Source of the DNA: Paenibacillus sp. LS1
GTDB taxonomy: Bacteria > Bacillota > Bacilli > Paenibacillales > Paenibacillaceae
Assembly (NCBI RefSeq): GCF_026013365.1
Contig: NZ_JAPDOE010000004.1
Coordinates: 1-64,000 of the forward strand
DNA: 64,000 nt
Direction of reading: 5' to 3'
Part shown: one piece after another, positions 34,236-43,362 of the stretch
Layout of the letters: each line of letters begins with the position of its first letter
Position numbering within the stretch: position 1 is the stretch's first letter
The notes under the pieces: model-generated
The model's input: only the letters and a program-made list of their open reading frames with translations
What the model was told of the DNA's origin: nothing
The model's database searches: none
Position numbers and translations under genes: made by a program

Positions 34236-34754
34236 ATGATTCCAGATCATCTGGATGTTGGTTTATCGATATTGTTTATCGGATTTAATCCGAGCATTAC
34301 GTCTGGAGAGACAGGTCATCACTATGCTTACAAAGGAAACCGGTTCTGGCGCATTCTTGAACGGTCGGGATTAACCCCGCGTTTATATGATGCACAGGAG
34401 GATGGAGAGTTGCTGAAGCTGGGGTACGGATTCACGAATATTGTGGCCCGGCCCACCAGAGGTGTAGAAGATATTACGAAGGAAGAGTATGCAGAAGGAC
34501 GCCAGATTTTACAGAAAAAGCTGGAGGACTACCGACCGGATATCGCCTGTTTTGTTGGAAAAGGTGTGTACACCCAGTACAGCAAGCGTGCCAAAGTGCA
34601 ATGGGGGTTTCAGAACGACCCGGTCGTCAAGGAAATTCAGGAGTTCGTCGCTCCATCGTCCAGTGGACTCGTGCGCATGTCGATGGATGAGATTGTGGCG
34701 ATCTATTCGCAGCTTGCTGATTTTGTTGCGGAGAAGAACGGGGAAAATGAATAG
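34236..34754 (+). CDS. mug: G/U mismatch-specific DNA glycosylase (Mug/TDG family)
   Basis: The 172-residue protein is a uracil-DNA-glycosylase-fold enzyme of the Mug group that removes U or T opposite G. The catalytic motif reads GFNPSITSG in place of GINPG, with the key asparagine kept; a C-terminal VAPSSSGLVRM matches the NPSGLSR loop. The ATG at 34236 follows AAGGGGG; an open extension to 34134 lacks a site. It is transcribed alone. Confidence 0.88.
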   Translation: MIPDHLDVGLSILFIGFNPSITSGETGHHYAYKGNRFWRILERSGLTPRLYDAQEDGELLKLGYGFTNIVARPTRGVEDITKEEYAEGRQILQKKLEDYRPDIACFVGKGVYTQYSKRAKVQWGFQNDPVVKEIQEFVAPSSSGLVRMSMDEIVAIYSQLADFVAEKNGENE

Positions 34755-35011
34755 GTAAGAAAGACAGGAGAGATAAGAGGTAGCAGGAAGAGGCTACGAC
34801 GGAATGTCTGATTCGGATTGCCAGAAAATTCACTATGAAACTGTAGAGAATGTGCAGCGGCGATCACAGAATGTAGGTACGCAGAGTTCACCCAGTCGGC
34901 TTCGCTGATAAGGGCGAATTCTTTTTTTTGGATAAAGTGAGAGGTTTCGGGAACGGCTTCCGTCTATATAGTACAGAACCATGCATGGAAGCTGTAGAGA
35001 AGGGGGATTAC

Positions 35012-35587
35012 ATGACTCAACAGATACCGGAGGAGGAGCTTATTCAGCGCATTGTTGCAGGGGATAAGCAGTTGTTCTCCGTGCTTGTGGATCGATATAA
35101 AAATAAAGTCTACGGCATTATGCGCGGAATGGGCGCGAGTCATCCGGATGCACAGGATCTCGCTCAGGATACGTTTATCCGCATCTATCGTTATCTCCCG
35201 TCGCGACGGGAGGGAAGCAGCTTCTCGTCGTGGGTGTACACCATTGCGGTGAATCGGATGCGGGATTTTATACGGGAAAAGAAACCCGTCATGTCTCCGG
35301 TCGATCAGGGGATCGAACCTGTCAGTAATGAAACACCGGAAAAACGTGTGCTGCATAAGGAGATGCAGCGTGAAATATACCGCCAACTTGAACAGTTACC
35401 GGAATCGTATCGCCTGGTGTTATTACTGAAGTACACAAACGAGTTGAGCTATGAAGAGATTGCGGACATTACAGGCATGAGTTCAACCAAAGTGCGCAAC
35501 GCCCTTTATCGCGGGAAAAAGACACTGAGGAAGCAAATGGAACGCAAAGGAGGTTTAGCTACGTATGAAGCCTATTTCAAGGGATGA
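35012..35587 (+). CDS. ECF RNA polymerase sigma factor (SigW-like)
   Basis: The 191-residue protein has sigma region 2 (DAQDLAQDTFIRIYRYL and SSWVYTIAVNRMRDFIR, about residues 45-90) and region 4 (LPESYRLVLLLKYTNELSYEEIADITGMSSTKVRNALYRGKK, about 125-170). AGGGGG precedes the ATG at 35012. It overlaps the next gene, a DUF4179-type anti-sigma protein, by 23 bp, the usual arrangement for an ECF sigma/anti-sigma pair. I could not define an autoregulated promoter in the upstream 257 bp. Confidence 0.88.
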   Translation: MTQQIPEEELIQRIVAGDKQLFSVLVDRYKNKVYGIMRGMGASHPDAQDLAQDTFIRIYRYLPSRREGSSFSSWVYTIAVNRMRDFIREKKPVMSPVDQGIEPVSNETPEKRVLHKEMQREIYRQLEQLPESYRLVLLLKYTNELSYEEIADITGMSSTKVRNALYRGKKTLRKQMERKGGLATYEAYFKG

Positions 35588-37184
35588 AGATCGGATGTGG
35601 GAGGAGCATTTGTATCAAGAGGAACCAGATGCGGATTTCACGCTTAAGGTCATGCAGAAGCTGGATGGCGTGTCCATGGAAAGTGGAGAAGACGAGCATC
35701 CATTCGTGAAAAAATCCATCAGAGCGCATTGGATGCGCAGGACTGGAGTTGCTGCAGCGGCTGTTGTGATCCTTGCGGGAGGGGCTTGGTTTGCATTTGA
35801 TCACACAACAGAGCCAGCGCAACCCCTGGTAAATGCTGTGGATCAGCGGCTTCCCGAAATACCCGTACCAGAAGAGATAAGATCTGCTTATCTGACGGAC
35901 GATTACAAACGTCTGAAACCACTTGATCTTGTAATTAATCCGAATATTCAAATTGTAGATCAGGGGTATACGCTCAAGATTAGCGATGTCCTAGTGGATC
36001 GTTCACAAATTATTATTATAACAGAAAAAAGCGGCCCTAAAGGCAGCACGATACCGGCTGTTTATCTGGATGCGGGAAGAATTCATGTTACAGATGAAAA
36101 AGGGAACAGTGTTGCTTCCGTGGCGGTAGATACGAGACTTAGTAGTGGGAAGTATCAAAGGTTTGTATTCCAACTGAATGATGATATTCCAGATCACGTA
36201 TTTGTACGGGGGGAATTAAGTTATTTGAAAATTCCTGATTATTATAATGCTGCTACTGGGAAAATTACAGCAAGTAATACAACGGTGGATTGGAGCTTCC
36301 AATTCAACATCGATATGACCAACGCCAAATTAATGGCTGTTGGGGCTCCCATAAACAACACCTACACCACTCCTGAGGGCTTGAAGCTCGATATGACACA
36401 GCTTGTACGTACGCCAAACGGAACCCGCCTTGACATGAACATCAGTCTGGAAGATCAACTTCGTGCCAAAGTCGGAGAGAATTGGGCGGATGATATGGAC
36501 TTAATGTATCATATCGAAATTCCGGAAACGAATGAGTATCGAATCTTTAATGAGAACAGACCCAATGCCCGTCAAGCCAAATTTCGGTTCCGAGATATGA
36601 GTAGACTGAGTGAGGATAATGATGGTCAGATGAGGCTTTCTGAGACATGGGATCCTGCTTATGTTACGGTGGATGCGAAGAAGATTCGCTTTGTCCTGGA
36701 TGGCTATACCATCCCGGTGCGGGAGGAGAAGTCCGTGGAAGTGGATTTAGAAAAGATGCGTAAGGATGCTGAATTTTACACCTACGTACTACAGCTTGAA
36801 CAATTTGGAGATGAAATTTTATTTTCCAAATATAATTATTGGCCAGTGCAGCAATCATTAAAGTTACCAGAAGGAAACTTTGAAGGGAACTCTTCTCTTG
36901 TTTTGGAGGGAGTAGGAACTTTCCAAAATGATATTAATGGAGATCAATGGGTGGCTATAGATCATGAAGGAAGGGAGTATCCCGTTGAAGTGATGGGAAC
37001 TACGGATCAGCCTAATAAAAATGAAGAATACATCGTAGGTGATCTCAGGTTGATTATCCATGGTTTTAAAAAAGAAAATGGAACGAAATTCACTTTGAAA
37101 CGAACCGCAGTTAACCGTGAGTATCGTGATGTGAATTGGGAAGTGAATCTTCCGTCGTACGATAGCCTGCCTTGGCTGAAATAA
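35565..37184 (+). CDS. DUF4179-type membrane anti-sigma factor
   Basis: The 539-residue protein has a short cytoplasmic part (about residues 1-58), one membrane helix (VAAAAVVILAGGAWFAF, about 60-78) and a large outside domain rich in beta structure. This fits the DUF4179 family that sits downstream of ECF sigma factors. There is no HxxxCxxC zinc motif in the cytoplasmic part, so binding of sigma would use another surface. GGAGG lies 10 nt before the ATG, within the sigma gene. A bidirectional terminator follows. Confidence 0.8.
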   Translation: MKPISRDEDRMWEEHLYQEEPDADFTLKVMQKLDGVSMESGEDEHPFVKKSIRAHWMRRTGVAAAAVVILAGGAWFAFDHTTEPAQPLVNAVDQRLPEIPVPEEIRSAYLTDDYKRLKPLDLVINPNIQIVDQGYTLKISDVLVDRSQIIIITEKSGPKGSTIPAVYLDAGRIHVTDEKGNSVASVAVDTRLSSGKYQRFVFQLNDDIPDHVFVRGELSYLKIPDYYNAATGKITASNTTVDWSFQFNIDMTNAKLMAVGAPINNTYTTPEGLKLDMTQLVRTPNGTRLDMNISLEDQLRAKVGENWADDMDLMYHIEIPETNEYRIFNENRPNARQAKFRFRDMSRLSEDNDGQMRLSETWDPAYVTVDAKKIRFVLDGYTIPVREEKSVEVDLEKMRKDAEFYTYVLQLEQFGDEILFSKYNYWPVQQSLKLPEGNFEGNSSLVLEGVGTFQNDINGDQWVAIDHEGREYPVEVMGTTDQPNKNEEYIVGDLRLIIHGFKKENGTKFTLKRTAVNREYRDVNWEVNLPSYDSLPWLK

Positions 37185-37307
37185 CCACTAGTACAATTCT
37201 TAGACATGAAGTAAATGAAGCTTCGAATGGGTGATATAAGGATGGGTGGATGGATCAGTAGATTTAAGTGTGGATGTATAGACATATAAGTATATAAGCC
37301 TAATATA

Positions 37308-37346
37308 CGAAAAGGCCTTGCATAATGGTATGCGGGGCCTTTTTCG
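37308..37346. terminator. Bidirectional terminator
   Basis: CGAAAAGGCC (37308-37317) pairs with GGCCTTTTTCG (37336-37346). Confidence 0.85.
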
Positions 37347-37419
37347 TATGCGCCAGATTTACCGGGAATGCGAGTACCTAACGAATTCATCTTCAGAAGA
37401 GAGCAGTACCCTTTCCGAA

Positions 37420-38481
37420 TTATGCCGATTCCCTTGGAATCAACGTAGTTGATAACATAACCGTCTCTTTCGGCGTTCCTGGGCGTTCAATCCGGCGCTG
37501 TAAAGCTTCAACGGCGCGCTGTCCGAGTTCCTCTTTGCACAGATTAACCGTGGTCAGGGGCGGGGAGGACGTAACTGCAGAGTGTACATTGTCGATACCG
37601 ATGACAAGGCAATCTTTAGGTGTGGAGATGCCCATCTCCTGTAGTTTGTGCATCCATTGCAAGGCGATATCATCATTAACACCGATCCAGGCGTCAGGAC
37701 GTTCGTCATCTGGCATATTTTTAATGGTGGTAGCCAACTGGTTAACCCATTCCCCGTTCTCATAGGGAATATTCCATTCTCTGAAGCTGGTCGTATGACT
37801 GGTATCCACATGGAAATGGTTCAAAGCCAACTCAATCCCGATCTTCCGTTGCGCGAAGCTAGCAGCACGACCATCATCTGTGATGAGGCCAATTCGCTTG
37901 CACTGCATAGACATTAAATACCTTGCAACGGTGATGCCAGCTTCCAGATTATCATGGCTGATCGTATCACAATTCAGCAATGGTTCCTGATGATCTACCA
38001 GAATAATAGGCCGACCCGTCTGAGAGAGCCGTTGCAGAACCGTATGAGGAAAAGCCCCCATGACAATAATCCCGGCACAACGTTCCCAATCCAAGTGAGG
38101 AGCAATGGCTTTTTCAGGAGAGATGTTCTCATCCGTCACTCCGAGTGAGGGAGATACAATGGCATGGTGCCAGCCACGCTCATTACAGGCGGAGATCATA
38201 CCTGACAGAACACGTTGCCAGTAGTGAGGTTCACCACGGTTGAGCTGATTCATGCATATGAGAGCAAACGGTGGATCGGACGGATCTGCATGGTTTGCAG
38301 CAGCAGGACTATTGCTAGCCCCCGGAGTACTTTGGCGATATCCCAAAGCCCGAGCGAGTTCCAGTACCCGTGCGCGTGTCGCTTCACTGACGCCCGTCTT
38401 GCCGCTGAGTGCGCGGGAGACGGCATATTTGGATAATCCGAGCTGGTCAGCCAGCGTCTGAATGGATACTTTGCGTGACAT
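37420..38481 (-). CDS. LacI-family transcriptional regulator
   Basis: A 353-residue regulator with an N-terminal HTH (SIQTLADQLGLSKYAVSRALSGKTGVSEATRARV, about 6-40), the hinge helix and a periplasmic-binding-protein-like sugar domain from about 75. GAAGGAG precedes the ATG. It is divergent from the GH125 mannosidase gene, and a near-palindromic site lies between them, so it probably controls mannoside use. The effector is likely a mannose-containing sugar or its phosphate, by inference. Confidence 0.88.
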   Translation of the reverse strand: MSRKVSIQTLADQLGLSKYAVSRALSGKTGVSEATRARVLELARALGYRQSTPGASNSPAAANHADPSDPPFALICMNQLNRGEPHYWQRVLSGMISACNERGWHHAIVSPSLGVTDENISPEKAIAPHLDWERCAGIIVMGAFPHTVLQRLSQTGRPIILVDHQEPLLNCDTISHDNLEAGITVARYLMSMQCKRIGLITDDGRAASFAQRKIGIELALNHFHVDTSHTTSFREWNIPYENGEWVNQLATTIKNMPDDERPDAWIGVNDDIALQWMHKLQEMGISTPKDCLVIGIDNVHSAVTSSPPLTTVNLCKEELGQRAVEALQRRIERPGTPKETVMLSTTLIPRESA

Positions 38482-38539
38482 ATCATTACTCCTTCATTTG
38501 ACGATCATCTTCTGACACAGTACACTTACAAATAATAAT

Positions 38540-38560
38540 GTTATTATAATTTATCATAAC
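38540..38560. promoter_or_regulatory. Candidate LacI operator over the GH125 promoter
   Basis: A 21-bp near-palindrome with arms GTTAT (38540-38544) and ATAAC (38556-38560) and matching interior bases. A consensus -10, TATAAT (38545-38550), lies inside it; the -35 is weak. It is 36 bp before the GH125 start and 59 bp before the lacI-type start. Confidence 0.6.
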
Positions 38561-38595
38561 AAAAATAACAATAGAGTTATAAGGAGACGACATCC

Positions 38596-39915
38596 ATGGA
38601 ACAGTTCAGATTACCGAAAATCTCTATGCCACATCTGGAATTGCCGCAAGCTGTGCAGGATATTCTGACTGAGGCGGAGGAACGTTTGCAACATAGACCA
38701 AGATTACTGGCTCAGTTTCGCAATTGTTTTCCCAATACGCTGGAAACGACCACGAAGCTGCTCGATGATGGGACAACCTTTGTAATTACAGGGGATATTC
38801 CCGCGATGTGGTTAAGAGATTCGGTAGAGCAGGTTATGCATTATGTTCCGCTTGCGAAGGATGACGAGAAGTTGCAACGTATTATCGGAGGGCTAATCAA
38901 ACGGCATACGTTCTACGCTGATATGGATATCTATGCCAATGCGTTCAATGAAACGGCGAATGGATGGCATTGGGATGCCAATGATGAGACGGAGATGTCA
39001 CCGTGGGTATGGGAACGGAAGTTTGAGCTGGATTCCCTCTGTTTCTCCATGAAGCTGGCTTATACATATTGGCGGGAGACGGAACTCACGGATATATTTG
39101 ACGAGCGCTTCAAGAAAGTGATGGAGAGTATCGTACAACTATGGGAGACAGAACAGCATCACGCAGAGCAATCACCTTATCGGTTCATGCGTCGCAATTG
39201 TCCAGCCCATGATACGCTGCGTAATGAAGGATTGGGTATGCCTGTGAATTATACGGGCATGATCTGGTCCGGATTTCGTCCGAGCGATGATGCTTGTGAT
39301 TTTCATTATAATATTCCAGCGAATATGTTCGCTGCGGTAACCTTGCGGCAGATGGGGGAGATCGCGAAGTGGGTGTTCCGCGATGAACAACTGGTAAGCC
39401 GGCTGTCTCGTTTGGAAGAAGAAATACGACACGGTATCTCCCTTTACGGTACTTATCGTCATCCAGAGTATGGGCAGATTTATGCTTATGAGACGGACGG
39501 TTACGGCAACTTTTGTCTGATGGATGATGCGGGCACACCTGGGCTGATGTCCATTCCGTATATGGAGTATGCTTCGATTGAAGACAGAGTGTATCAGAAC
39601 ACACGTCGATTCATTTTGAGTAAGGAAAATCCGTTCTACTATGAAGGGCAGGTAGCGAAGGGCATTGGTAGCCCGCATACCCCTCCGGGATACATCTGGC
39701 ACATGGCGCTATCCATGCAGGGGCTCACCGCAGACAATGACGAGGAGATGCTGGCGATGATTGAATTGCTGGAGAACACGGATGCGGGTACCGGATATAT
39801 GCATGAGGGCTTCCACGCCGATGATCCAAACACGTTCACCAGACCATGGTTTGCTTGGTCCAACAGCCTGTTCTCGCAGTTGGTGTATAAGGCAATGAAA
39901 AAAGGAATTCTATAA
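38596..39915 (+). CDS. GH125 exo-alpha-1,6-mannosidase
   Basis: The 439-residue protein matches glycoside hydrolase family 125 (formerly DUF1237), an (alpha/alpha)6 barrel. Family blocks seen are DIPAMWLRDS, FNETANGWHWDANDETEMSPWVWERKFELDSL in outline, MIWSGFRPSDDA with the likely catalytic acid, ANMFAAVTLRQM and GYMHEGFHADDP with the likely base. There is no signal peptide, so it acts inside the cell on imported alpha-mannosides, for example from N-glycans. AAGGAG precedes the ATG. It is under the divergent LacI-type regulator. Confidence 0.92.
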   Translation: MEQFRLPKISMPHLELPQAVQDILTEAEERLQHRPRLLAQFRNCFPNTLETTTKLLDDGTTFVITGDIPAMWLRDSVEQVMHYVPLAKDDEKLQRIIGGLIKRHTFYADMDIYANAFNETANGWHWDANDETEMSPWVWERKFELDSLCFSMKLAYTYWRETELTDIFDERFKKVMESIVQLWETEQHHAEQSPYRFMRRNCPAHDTLRNEGLGMPVNYTGMIWSGFRPSDDACDFHYNIPANMFAAVTLRQMGEIAKWVFRDEQLVSRLSRLEEEIRHGISLYGTYRHPEYGQIYAYETDGYGNFCLMDDAGTPGLMSIPYMEYASIEDRVYQNTRRFILSKENPFYYEGQVAKGIGSPHTPPGYIWHMALSMQGLTADNDEEMLAMIELLENTDAGTGYMHEGFHADDPNTFTRPWFAWSNSLFSQLVYKAMKKGIL

Positions 39916-39986
39916 AAGATACATTTAAAAAAAGAGTTCTTACTGCTCGTGAAGCAGCCGTTCCGGTTACGAATCGTTCTTTTGAT

Positions 39987-40078
39987 CGCTGTTATCCCCG
40001 GATTTCCTGATCGACTTTTGTAAAGTCGAAATCCGGGGATCAGCGTATGCTTCCGATGCAGCTTTCTTTCAGAAAGCT
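39987..40078. repeat. Structured intergenic element with long hairpin
   Basis: CGCTG (39987-39991) and ATCCCCGGATTT (39994-40005) pair with AAATCCGGGGAT (40029-40040) and CAGCG (40041-40045); inside, GACTTT (40013-40018) pairs with AAAGTC (40022-40027). A second hairpin AGCTTTC/GAAAGCT follows at 40060-40078. No T run follows directly, so it is not a simple terminator. It may be a repeat family or a small RNA; only one copy is in this window. Confidence 0.6.
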
Positions 40079-40200
40079 TTTAGGCGACCGCGTTGCTTCT
40101 TCAGAATCGATTTCGTTCCCTGCACTACTTTTACTATCGAGCGCGACTGTTTTTTGAACGACATCATTTTTTAGAATAGGGGATTAGGTAAAAAAACAAG

Positions 40201-40240
40201 AAAGCCCAAACTGCTGAACTTTGCAGTTTGGGCTTTGTTT
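40201..40240. terminator. Terminator between convergent genes
   Basis: AAAGCCCAAACTGC (40201-40214) pairs with GCAGTTTGGGCTTT (40222-40236 region), followed by GTTT. Confidence 0.9.
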
Positions 40241-40264
40241 AATATGAAAAACACAGGCGCTTTG

Positions 40265-41320
40265 CTATGTGTTTTTTAGTAGATCGGCGATGAATACTTT
40301 CTGGCCTGTGCGTGCGCTTTCGAGGGATGCGAGGACCATAGCCATGCTGAACTGGTTATCACTGCAATCGGTCTCAGGCAGTCGGCCGGATTCGAGTGCA
40401 GCGAACATGTCTTCTAGGCAGCCATGGTGTCCTGTTTTCTCCATGATTGGCAGTTCCGCTTCAATCCGCTCACTTGGCTGGAAAAAGGATGGTTTGCCTT
40501 CGGCATCCAGATTTTGTGTAGTAACCACCTCGGCATAGATGTCGTCATGACCATCCCAGATGGCAGTACCCTTTTCACCGATTACGCGCCAGCTTGCTTC
40601 CCATGATGTGGGTACACCTTCTGCGCACCAGGATCCGCGATAGTTGAATACGGAACCGTCAGACATCTCAAATATACATAAAGCCATCGCATTGCCCTGA
40701 TACCAGGACCCCGGAGGGTTGAATTCATGGCAGTATACTGAGATCGGGTTGGCTCCGAGAATGTACCGTGCCTGATCAAACGTATGTATCGCCATATCGA
40801 GCAGCAGTGGACTATCCATCAAATCCCTGAATCCGCCGAAGTGTGGCCCGAGGAAGAAGTCGGCCCCTGCGTAACCTACCTGCCCTATAGCTCCACCGGA
40901 AATGAGATGCTGGTAGGCGCGGATACGCGGATCGAACCGGCGATTCTGCATCACGGCTTGAATGTGTCCTGTACTGCGAGCGGTTTGCACAATGTCTGTA
41001 CAGTCGGAGAAGGACTCTGCGAGGGGTTTCTCGCCAAACACATGGCAGCCTTCTTTCAGCGCTGTCATGGCAATGCCGTAATGACTCGCTGGAATCGTGA
41101 CATCGAATACGATATTCGCACCAGTCGCTTGAATAGCCTCACGGATATCGGTGAACGTAGGGCAGGTGAGGCCATGTCTTGTAGCAAAAGCACGGGCTGT
41201 CTGTTCATACAGATCAACCAGCCCGACGATTTCTGTATCCGGCCTTTGCAAGGCATAGTCCGCCCACGTGTTTGCCATGGCACCGCAGCCAGCGATAATT
41301 ACCCGATAAGGATGACTCAT
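40265..41320 (-). CDS. Gfo/Idh/MocA family sugar dehydrogenase
   Basis: The 351-residue protein has an N-terminal Rossmann domain (VIIAGCGAMANTWADYAL) and the EKPLAES motif with the catalytic lysine near residue 98, then the C-terminal substrate domain. Such NAD(P)-dependent enzymes oxidise or reduce inositol, sugars or their derivatives. GAAGGAG precedes the ATG. It lies downstream of the isomerase gene on the same strand (78 bp gap), so the two likely form an operon. The exact sugar is unknown; the nearby mannosidase hints at mannose derivatives. Confidence 0.87.
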   Translation of the reverse strand: MSHPYRVIIAGCGAMANTWADYALQRPDTEIVGLVDLYEQTARAFATRHGLTCPTFTDIREAIQATGANIVFDVTIPASHYGIAMTALKEGCHVFGEKPLAESFSDCTDIVQTARSTGHIQAVMQNRRFDPRIRAYQHLISGGAIGQVGYAGADFFLGPHFGGFRDLMDSPLLLDMAIHTFDQARYILGANPISVYCHEFNPPGSWYQGNAMALCIFEMSDGSVFNYRGSWCAEGVPTSWEASWRVIGEKGTAIWDGHDDIYAEVVTTQNLDAEGKPSFFQPSERIEAELPIMEKTGHHGCLEDMFAALESGRLPETDCSDNQFSMAMVLASLESARTGQKVFIADLLKNT

Positions 41321-41398
41321 GTTCTCATCTCCTTCGCATGAATTGTGTTATACAGCTCAAATGGTTTCTTCCTAGGAGTCTTCAAATAATGAGGTTTT

Positions 41399-42286
41399 CT
41401 ATACCGGATTGGGTACGAAATCGCCACCGCGGCATTGTTTCAAATATCGTAAAGCATGTACCTGTCCGGTCATTTCGAGTTCATCTTTGTACACCGGATC
41501 ATGCCAGCCTTCGATATCAATCGTGCCCTGATAGCCGTTCTGACGCAGAATGGTGATGATGTCTGCCCAGTTGTTATCTCCGAAGCCCGGAGTGCGGTGC
41601 CATACGAATTCACGTGGGCCGTGCACGCCATATTCCTTGACAATATCCCAGGCAATCGTGGCATCTTTGCCATGTACGTGGAATACTTTGTGAGCCCATT
41701 TGCGCAGCTGCGGAATAGGATCGATCAGGCTGGACATTTGATGGCAAGGCTCCCATTCCAGGCCTACATTTTCATCCGGAACAGCATCGAACATCATCTC
41801 CCAGGCCGTCGGATTATGGGCAATGTTCCAGTCTCCCGTCTGCCAGGTTCCACCCATATCACAGTTTTCAAAAGCAATGCGTACACCCCGGTCTGCTGCC
41901 CGGCGTGCCAGTTCACCAAATACTTCCTTGAACCGGGGGATGGACTCGTTAATGGGTTGATCGGTCAGACGTCCGGTGAACCCGGAGACTATATCTGCAC
42001 CGAAGAGTTGTGCGTGATCGATTACTCGCTCCCAGCTTGCCAGTGTATCGGCGTTGTCTCCGGCTCCAGTTAGCGGGTTACCAAACACACTCACCGCTGA
42101 AATAACAATGCCCTGTTCATCCACGATTTCACGGACACGTTTGGCTGTCTCGGCCAAATCCAGATCGCCTGTCGTTTGCCAGAAAGTCAGATTGAATGAT
42201 TCGAAACCGTGTTGCATGATCTGCGGGATAACGCGGACGGCGTCCTGCCCGCCTACAAGGGTACCGATGCGTAATGATTTATTCAT
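41399..42286 (-). CDS. Sugar phosphate isomerase/epimerase (AP-endonuclease-2 fold)
   Basis: A 295-residue TIM-barrel protein of the xylose-isomerase-like group. Metal-binding positions are suggested by IAFENCDMGG, VGLEWEPCHQMS, KVFHVHGKDA and TIDIEGWHDP, which bring the expected Glu, Asp and His residues together. TGGAGTG precedes the ATG. It is divergent from an AraC-type regulator and precedes the Gfo/Idh/MocA gene, a common pair for catabolism of inositol-like or unusual sugars. Confidence 0.86.
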   Translation of the reverse strand: MNKSLRIGTLVGGQDAVRVIPQIMQHGFESFNLTFWQTTGDLDLAETAKRVREIVDEQGIVISAVSVFGNPLTGAGDNADTLASWERVIDHAQLFGADIVSGFTGRLTDQPINESIPRFKEVFGELARRAADRGVRIAFENCDMGGTWQTGDWNIAHNPTAWEMMFDAVPDENVGLEWEPCHQMSSLIDPIPQLRKWAHKVFHVHGKDATIAWDIVKEYGVHGPREFVWHRTPGFGDNNWADIITILRQNGYQGTIDIEGWHDPVYKDELEMTGQVHALRYLKQCRGGDFVPNPV

Positions 42287-42413
42287 GGTTGTATTTCACT
42301 CCAATATTGGCTTATAGTACTTCGTGACACTCATTATAGACGTGGATTAACGGGATGGCTCTAAACAATCTTGTGTAATATTAGTCGGATCTTGTGAAGA
42401 GGGGGGAAAAGTC

Positions 42414-43310
42414 GTGCTGGATCTGAAAGCGCTTCACGAAAACACCCGAATTGATCATAAATCACACCCATTTCAGCTGTTCCGAAATCGGTGTTCGGAT
42501 ATGAAAAAGGAAGAATGTATTCTGTATTTGCATTGGCATGAGCATTTTGAACTGATTGTTATGCGTAAAGGCAGTGCGCTGTTTCATATCGATAGCAAAC
42601 CTTATGTGGTTCAAGCAGGCGAGGTCATCATTATTCCTGGAGGCACGTTGCATGTCGGGTATGCTCTGGATGATGGGGATGTGGATTATGATTCCGTTGT
42701 AGTTAACCGTGCACTGTTCCATGATTTCACCCATGATCCTGTGCATGAGCAATATGTCGCGCCGTATCTGGAAGGAAGGGTGAGGTTTCCGGTCAAACCG
42801 GCAGAGGAAAACACAGCTTGCACAGGCTATTATTCTTTGTTGAATGAAGCTGTGGAGGAAATGGCGTTACAGCCCCCGGCTTATCAGCTCGTGGTGAAGT
42901 CCAAACTGCACGCTTTGTTCACCCTGCTTGCTCGTACATTTATGCCGCAGCAGTTACCGGATAAATCGGTCGGATCGTATTTTCCAAACCGCGAACGTTT
43001 CAAGCAGTTAATCGCACAGATTGAAGCGGACCCTACAGGCAAGATGTCTGTCACGGAAGCGGCAAGCCATGTGGGACTGAATGCCTATCACTTTTGTAAA
43101 ATGTTCAAAAAGCTGACCGGACGTACCTTCGTGGAATACGTGAACGGGTGCAGGATGAGTGAGGCAGAACGACTATTGCAAGGCAGCAGTCTGACCATTA
43201 CGGAGATCGCCGCCAGAGTAGGCTGCGACAATGCGAACTATTTTACGAAGTTATACAAACAGTACAAGGGAGTAACTCCTTCCGGGGGGCGAATGAAGAA
43301 ACAAGTCTGA
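42414..43310 (+). CDS. AraC-family transcriptional regulator with cupin sensor
   Basis: The 298-residue protein starts with GTG after GAGGGGGG. Its N-terminal half is a cupin (LHWHEHFELIVMRKGSALFHID and VQAGEVIIIPGGTLH), the usual sugar-sensing arm, and its C-terminal 100 residues carry two HTH motifs (MSVTEAASHVGLNAYHFCKMFKK and LTITEIAARVGCDNANYFTKLYKQYKGVTPS). It is divergent from the isomerase/dehydrogenase pair and likely activates it in response to a sugar. Confidence 0.87.
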   Translation: MLDLKALHENTRIDHKSHPFQLFRNRCSDMKKEECILYLHWHEHFELIVMRKGSALFHIDSKPYVVQAGEVIIIPGGTLHVGYALDDGDVDYDSVVVNRALFHDFTHDPVHEQYVAPYLEGRVRFPVKPAEENTACTGYYSLLNEAVEEMALQPPAYQLVVKSKLHALFTLLARTFMPQQLPDKSVGSYFPNRERFKQLIAQIEADPTGKMSVTEAASHVGLNAYHFCKMFKKLTGRTFVEYVNGCRMSEAERLLQGSSLTITEIAARVGCDNANYFTKLYKQYKGVTPSGGRMKKQV

Positions 43311-43336
43311 GTCACAAAAGTCCTCTGTTCATCGTC
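43310..43336 (+). promoter_or_regulatory. Candidate ECF41-type promoter
   Basis: AGTCACA (43310-43316), 16 bp, CGTC (43333-43336), 26 nt before the oxidoreductase start. The reported ECF41 consensus as I recall it is TGTCACA with CGTC at about this spacing. The ECF41 sigma factor is encoded by the second gene of this operon, so autoregulation is inferred. Confidence 0.6.
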
Positions 43337-43362
43337 ATGTATGCATTAAGCGGAGGGGATTG

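Larger units (their letters stand above)
39916..40264. other. Convergent intergenic region with structured element
   Basis: This 349-bp region has no gene. It contains the structured element at 39987-40078 and a terminator at 40201-40240. The stretch 40080-40170 is T-rich with no recognised motif. Confidence 0.5.

Noticed and set aside
34755..35011. A recognisable ECF autoregulatory promoter before the sigma factor
   Set aside because: No AAC-type -35 with a CGT-type -10 at proper spacing could be found.
39172..39702. A 176-residue minus-strand gene
   Set aside because: It lies wholly inside the GH125 gene, which has full family motifs; no ribosome site is seen.
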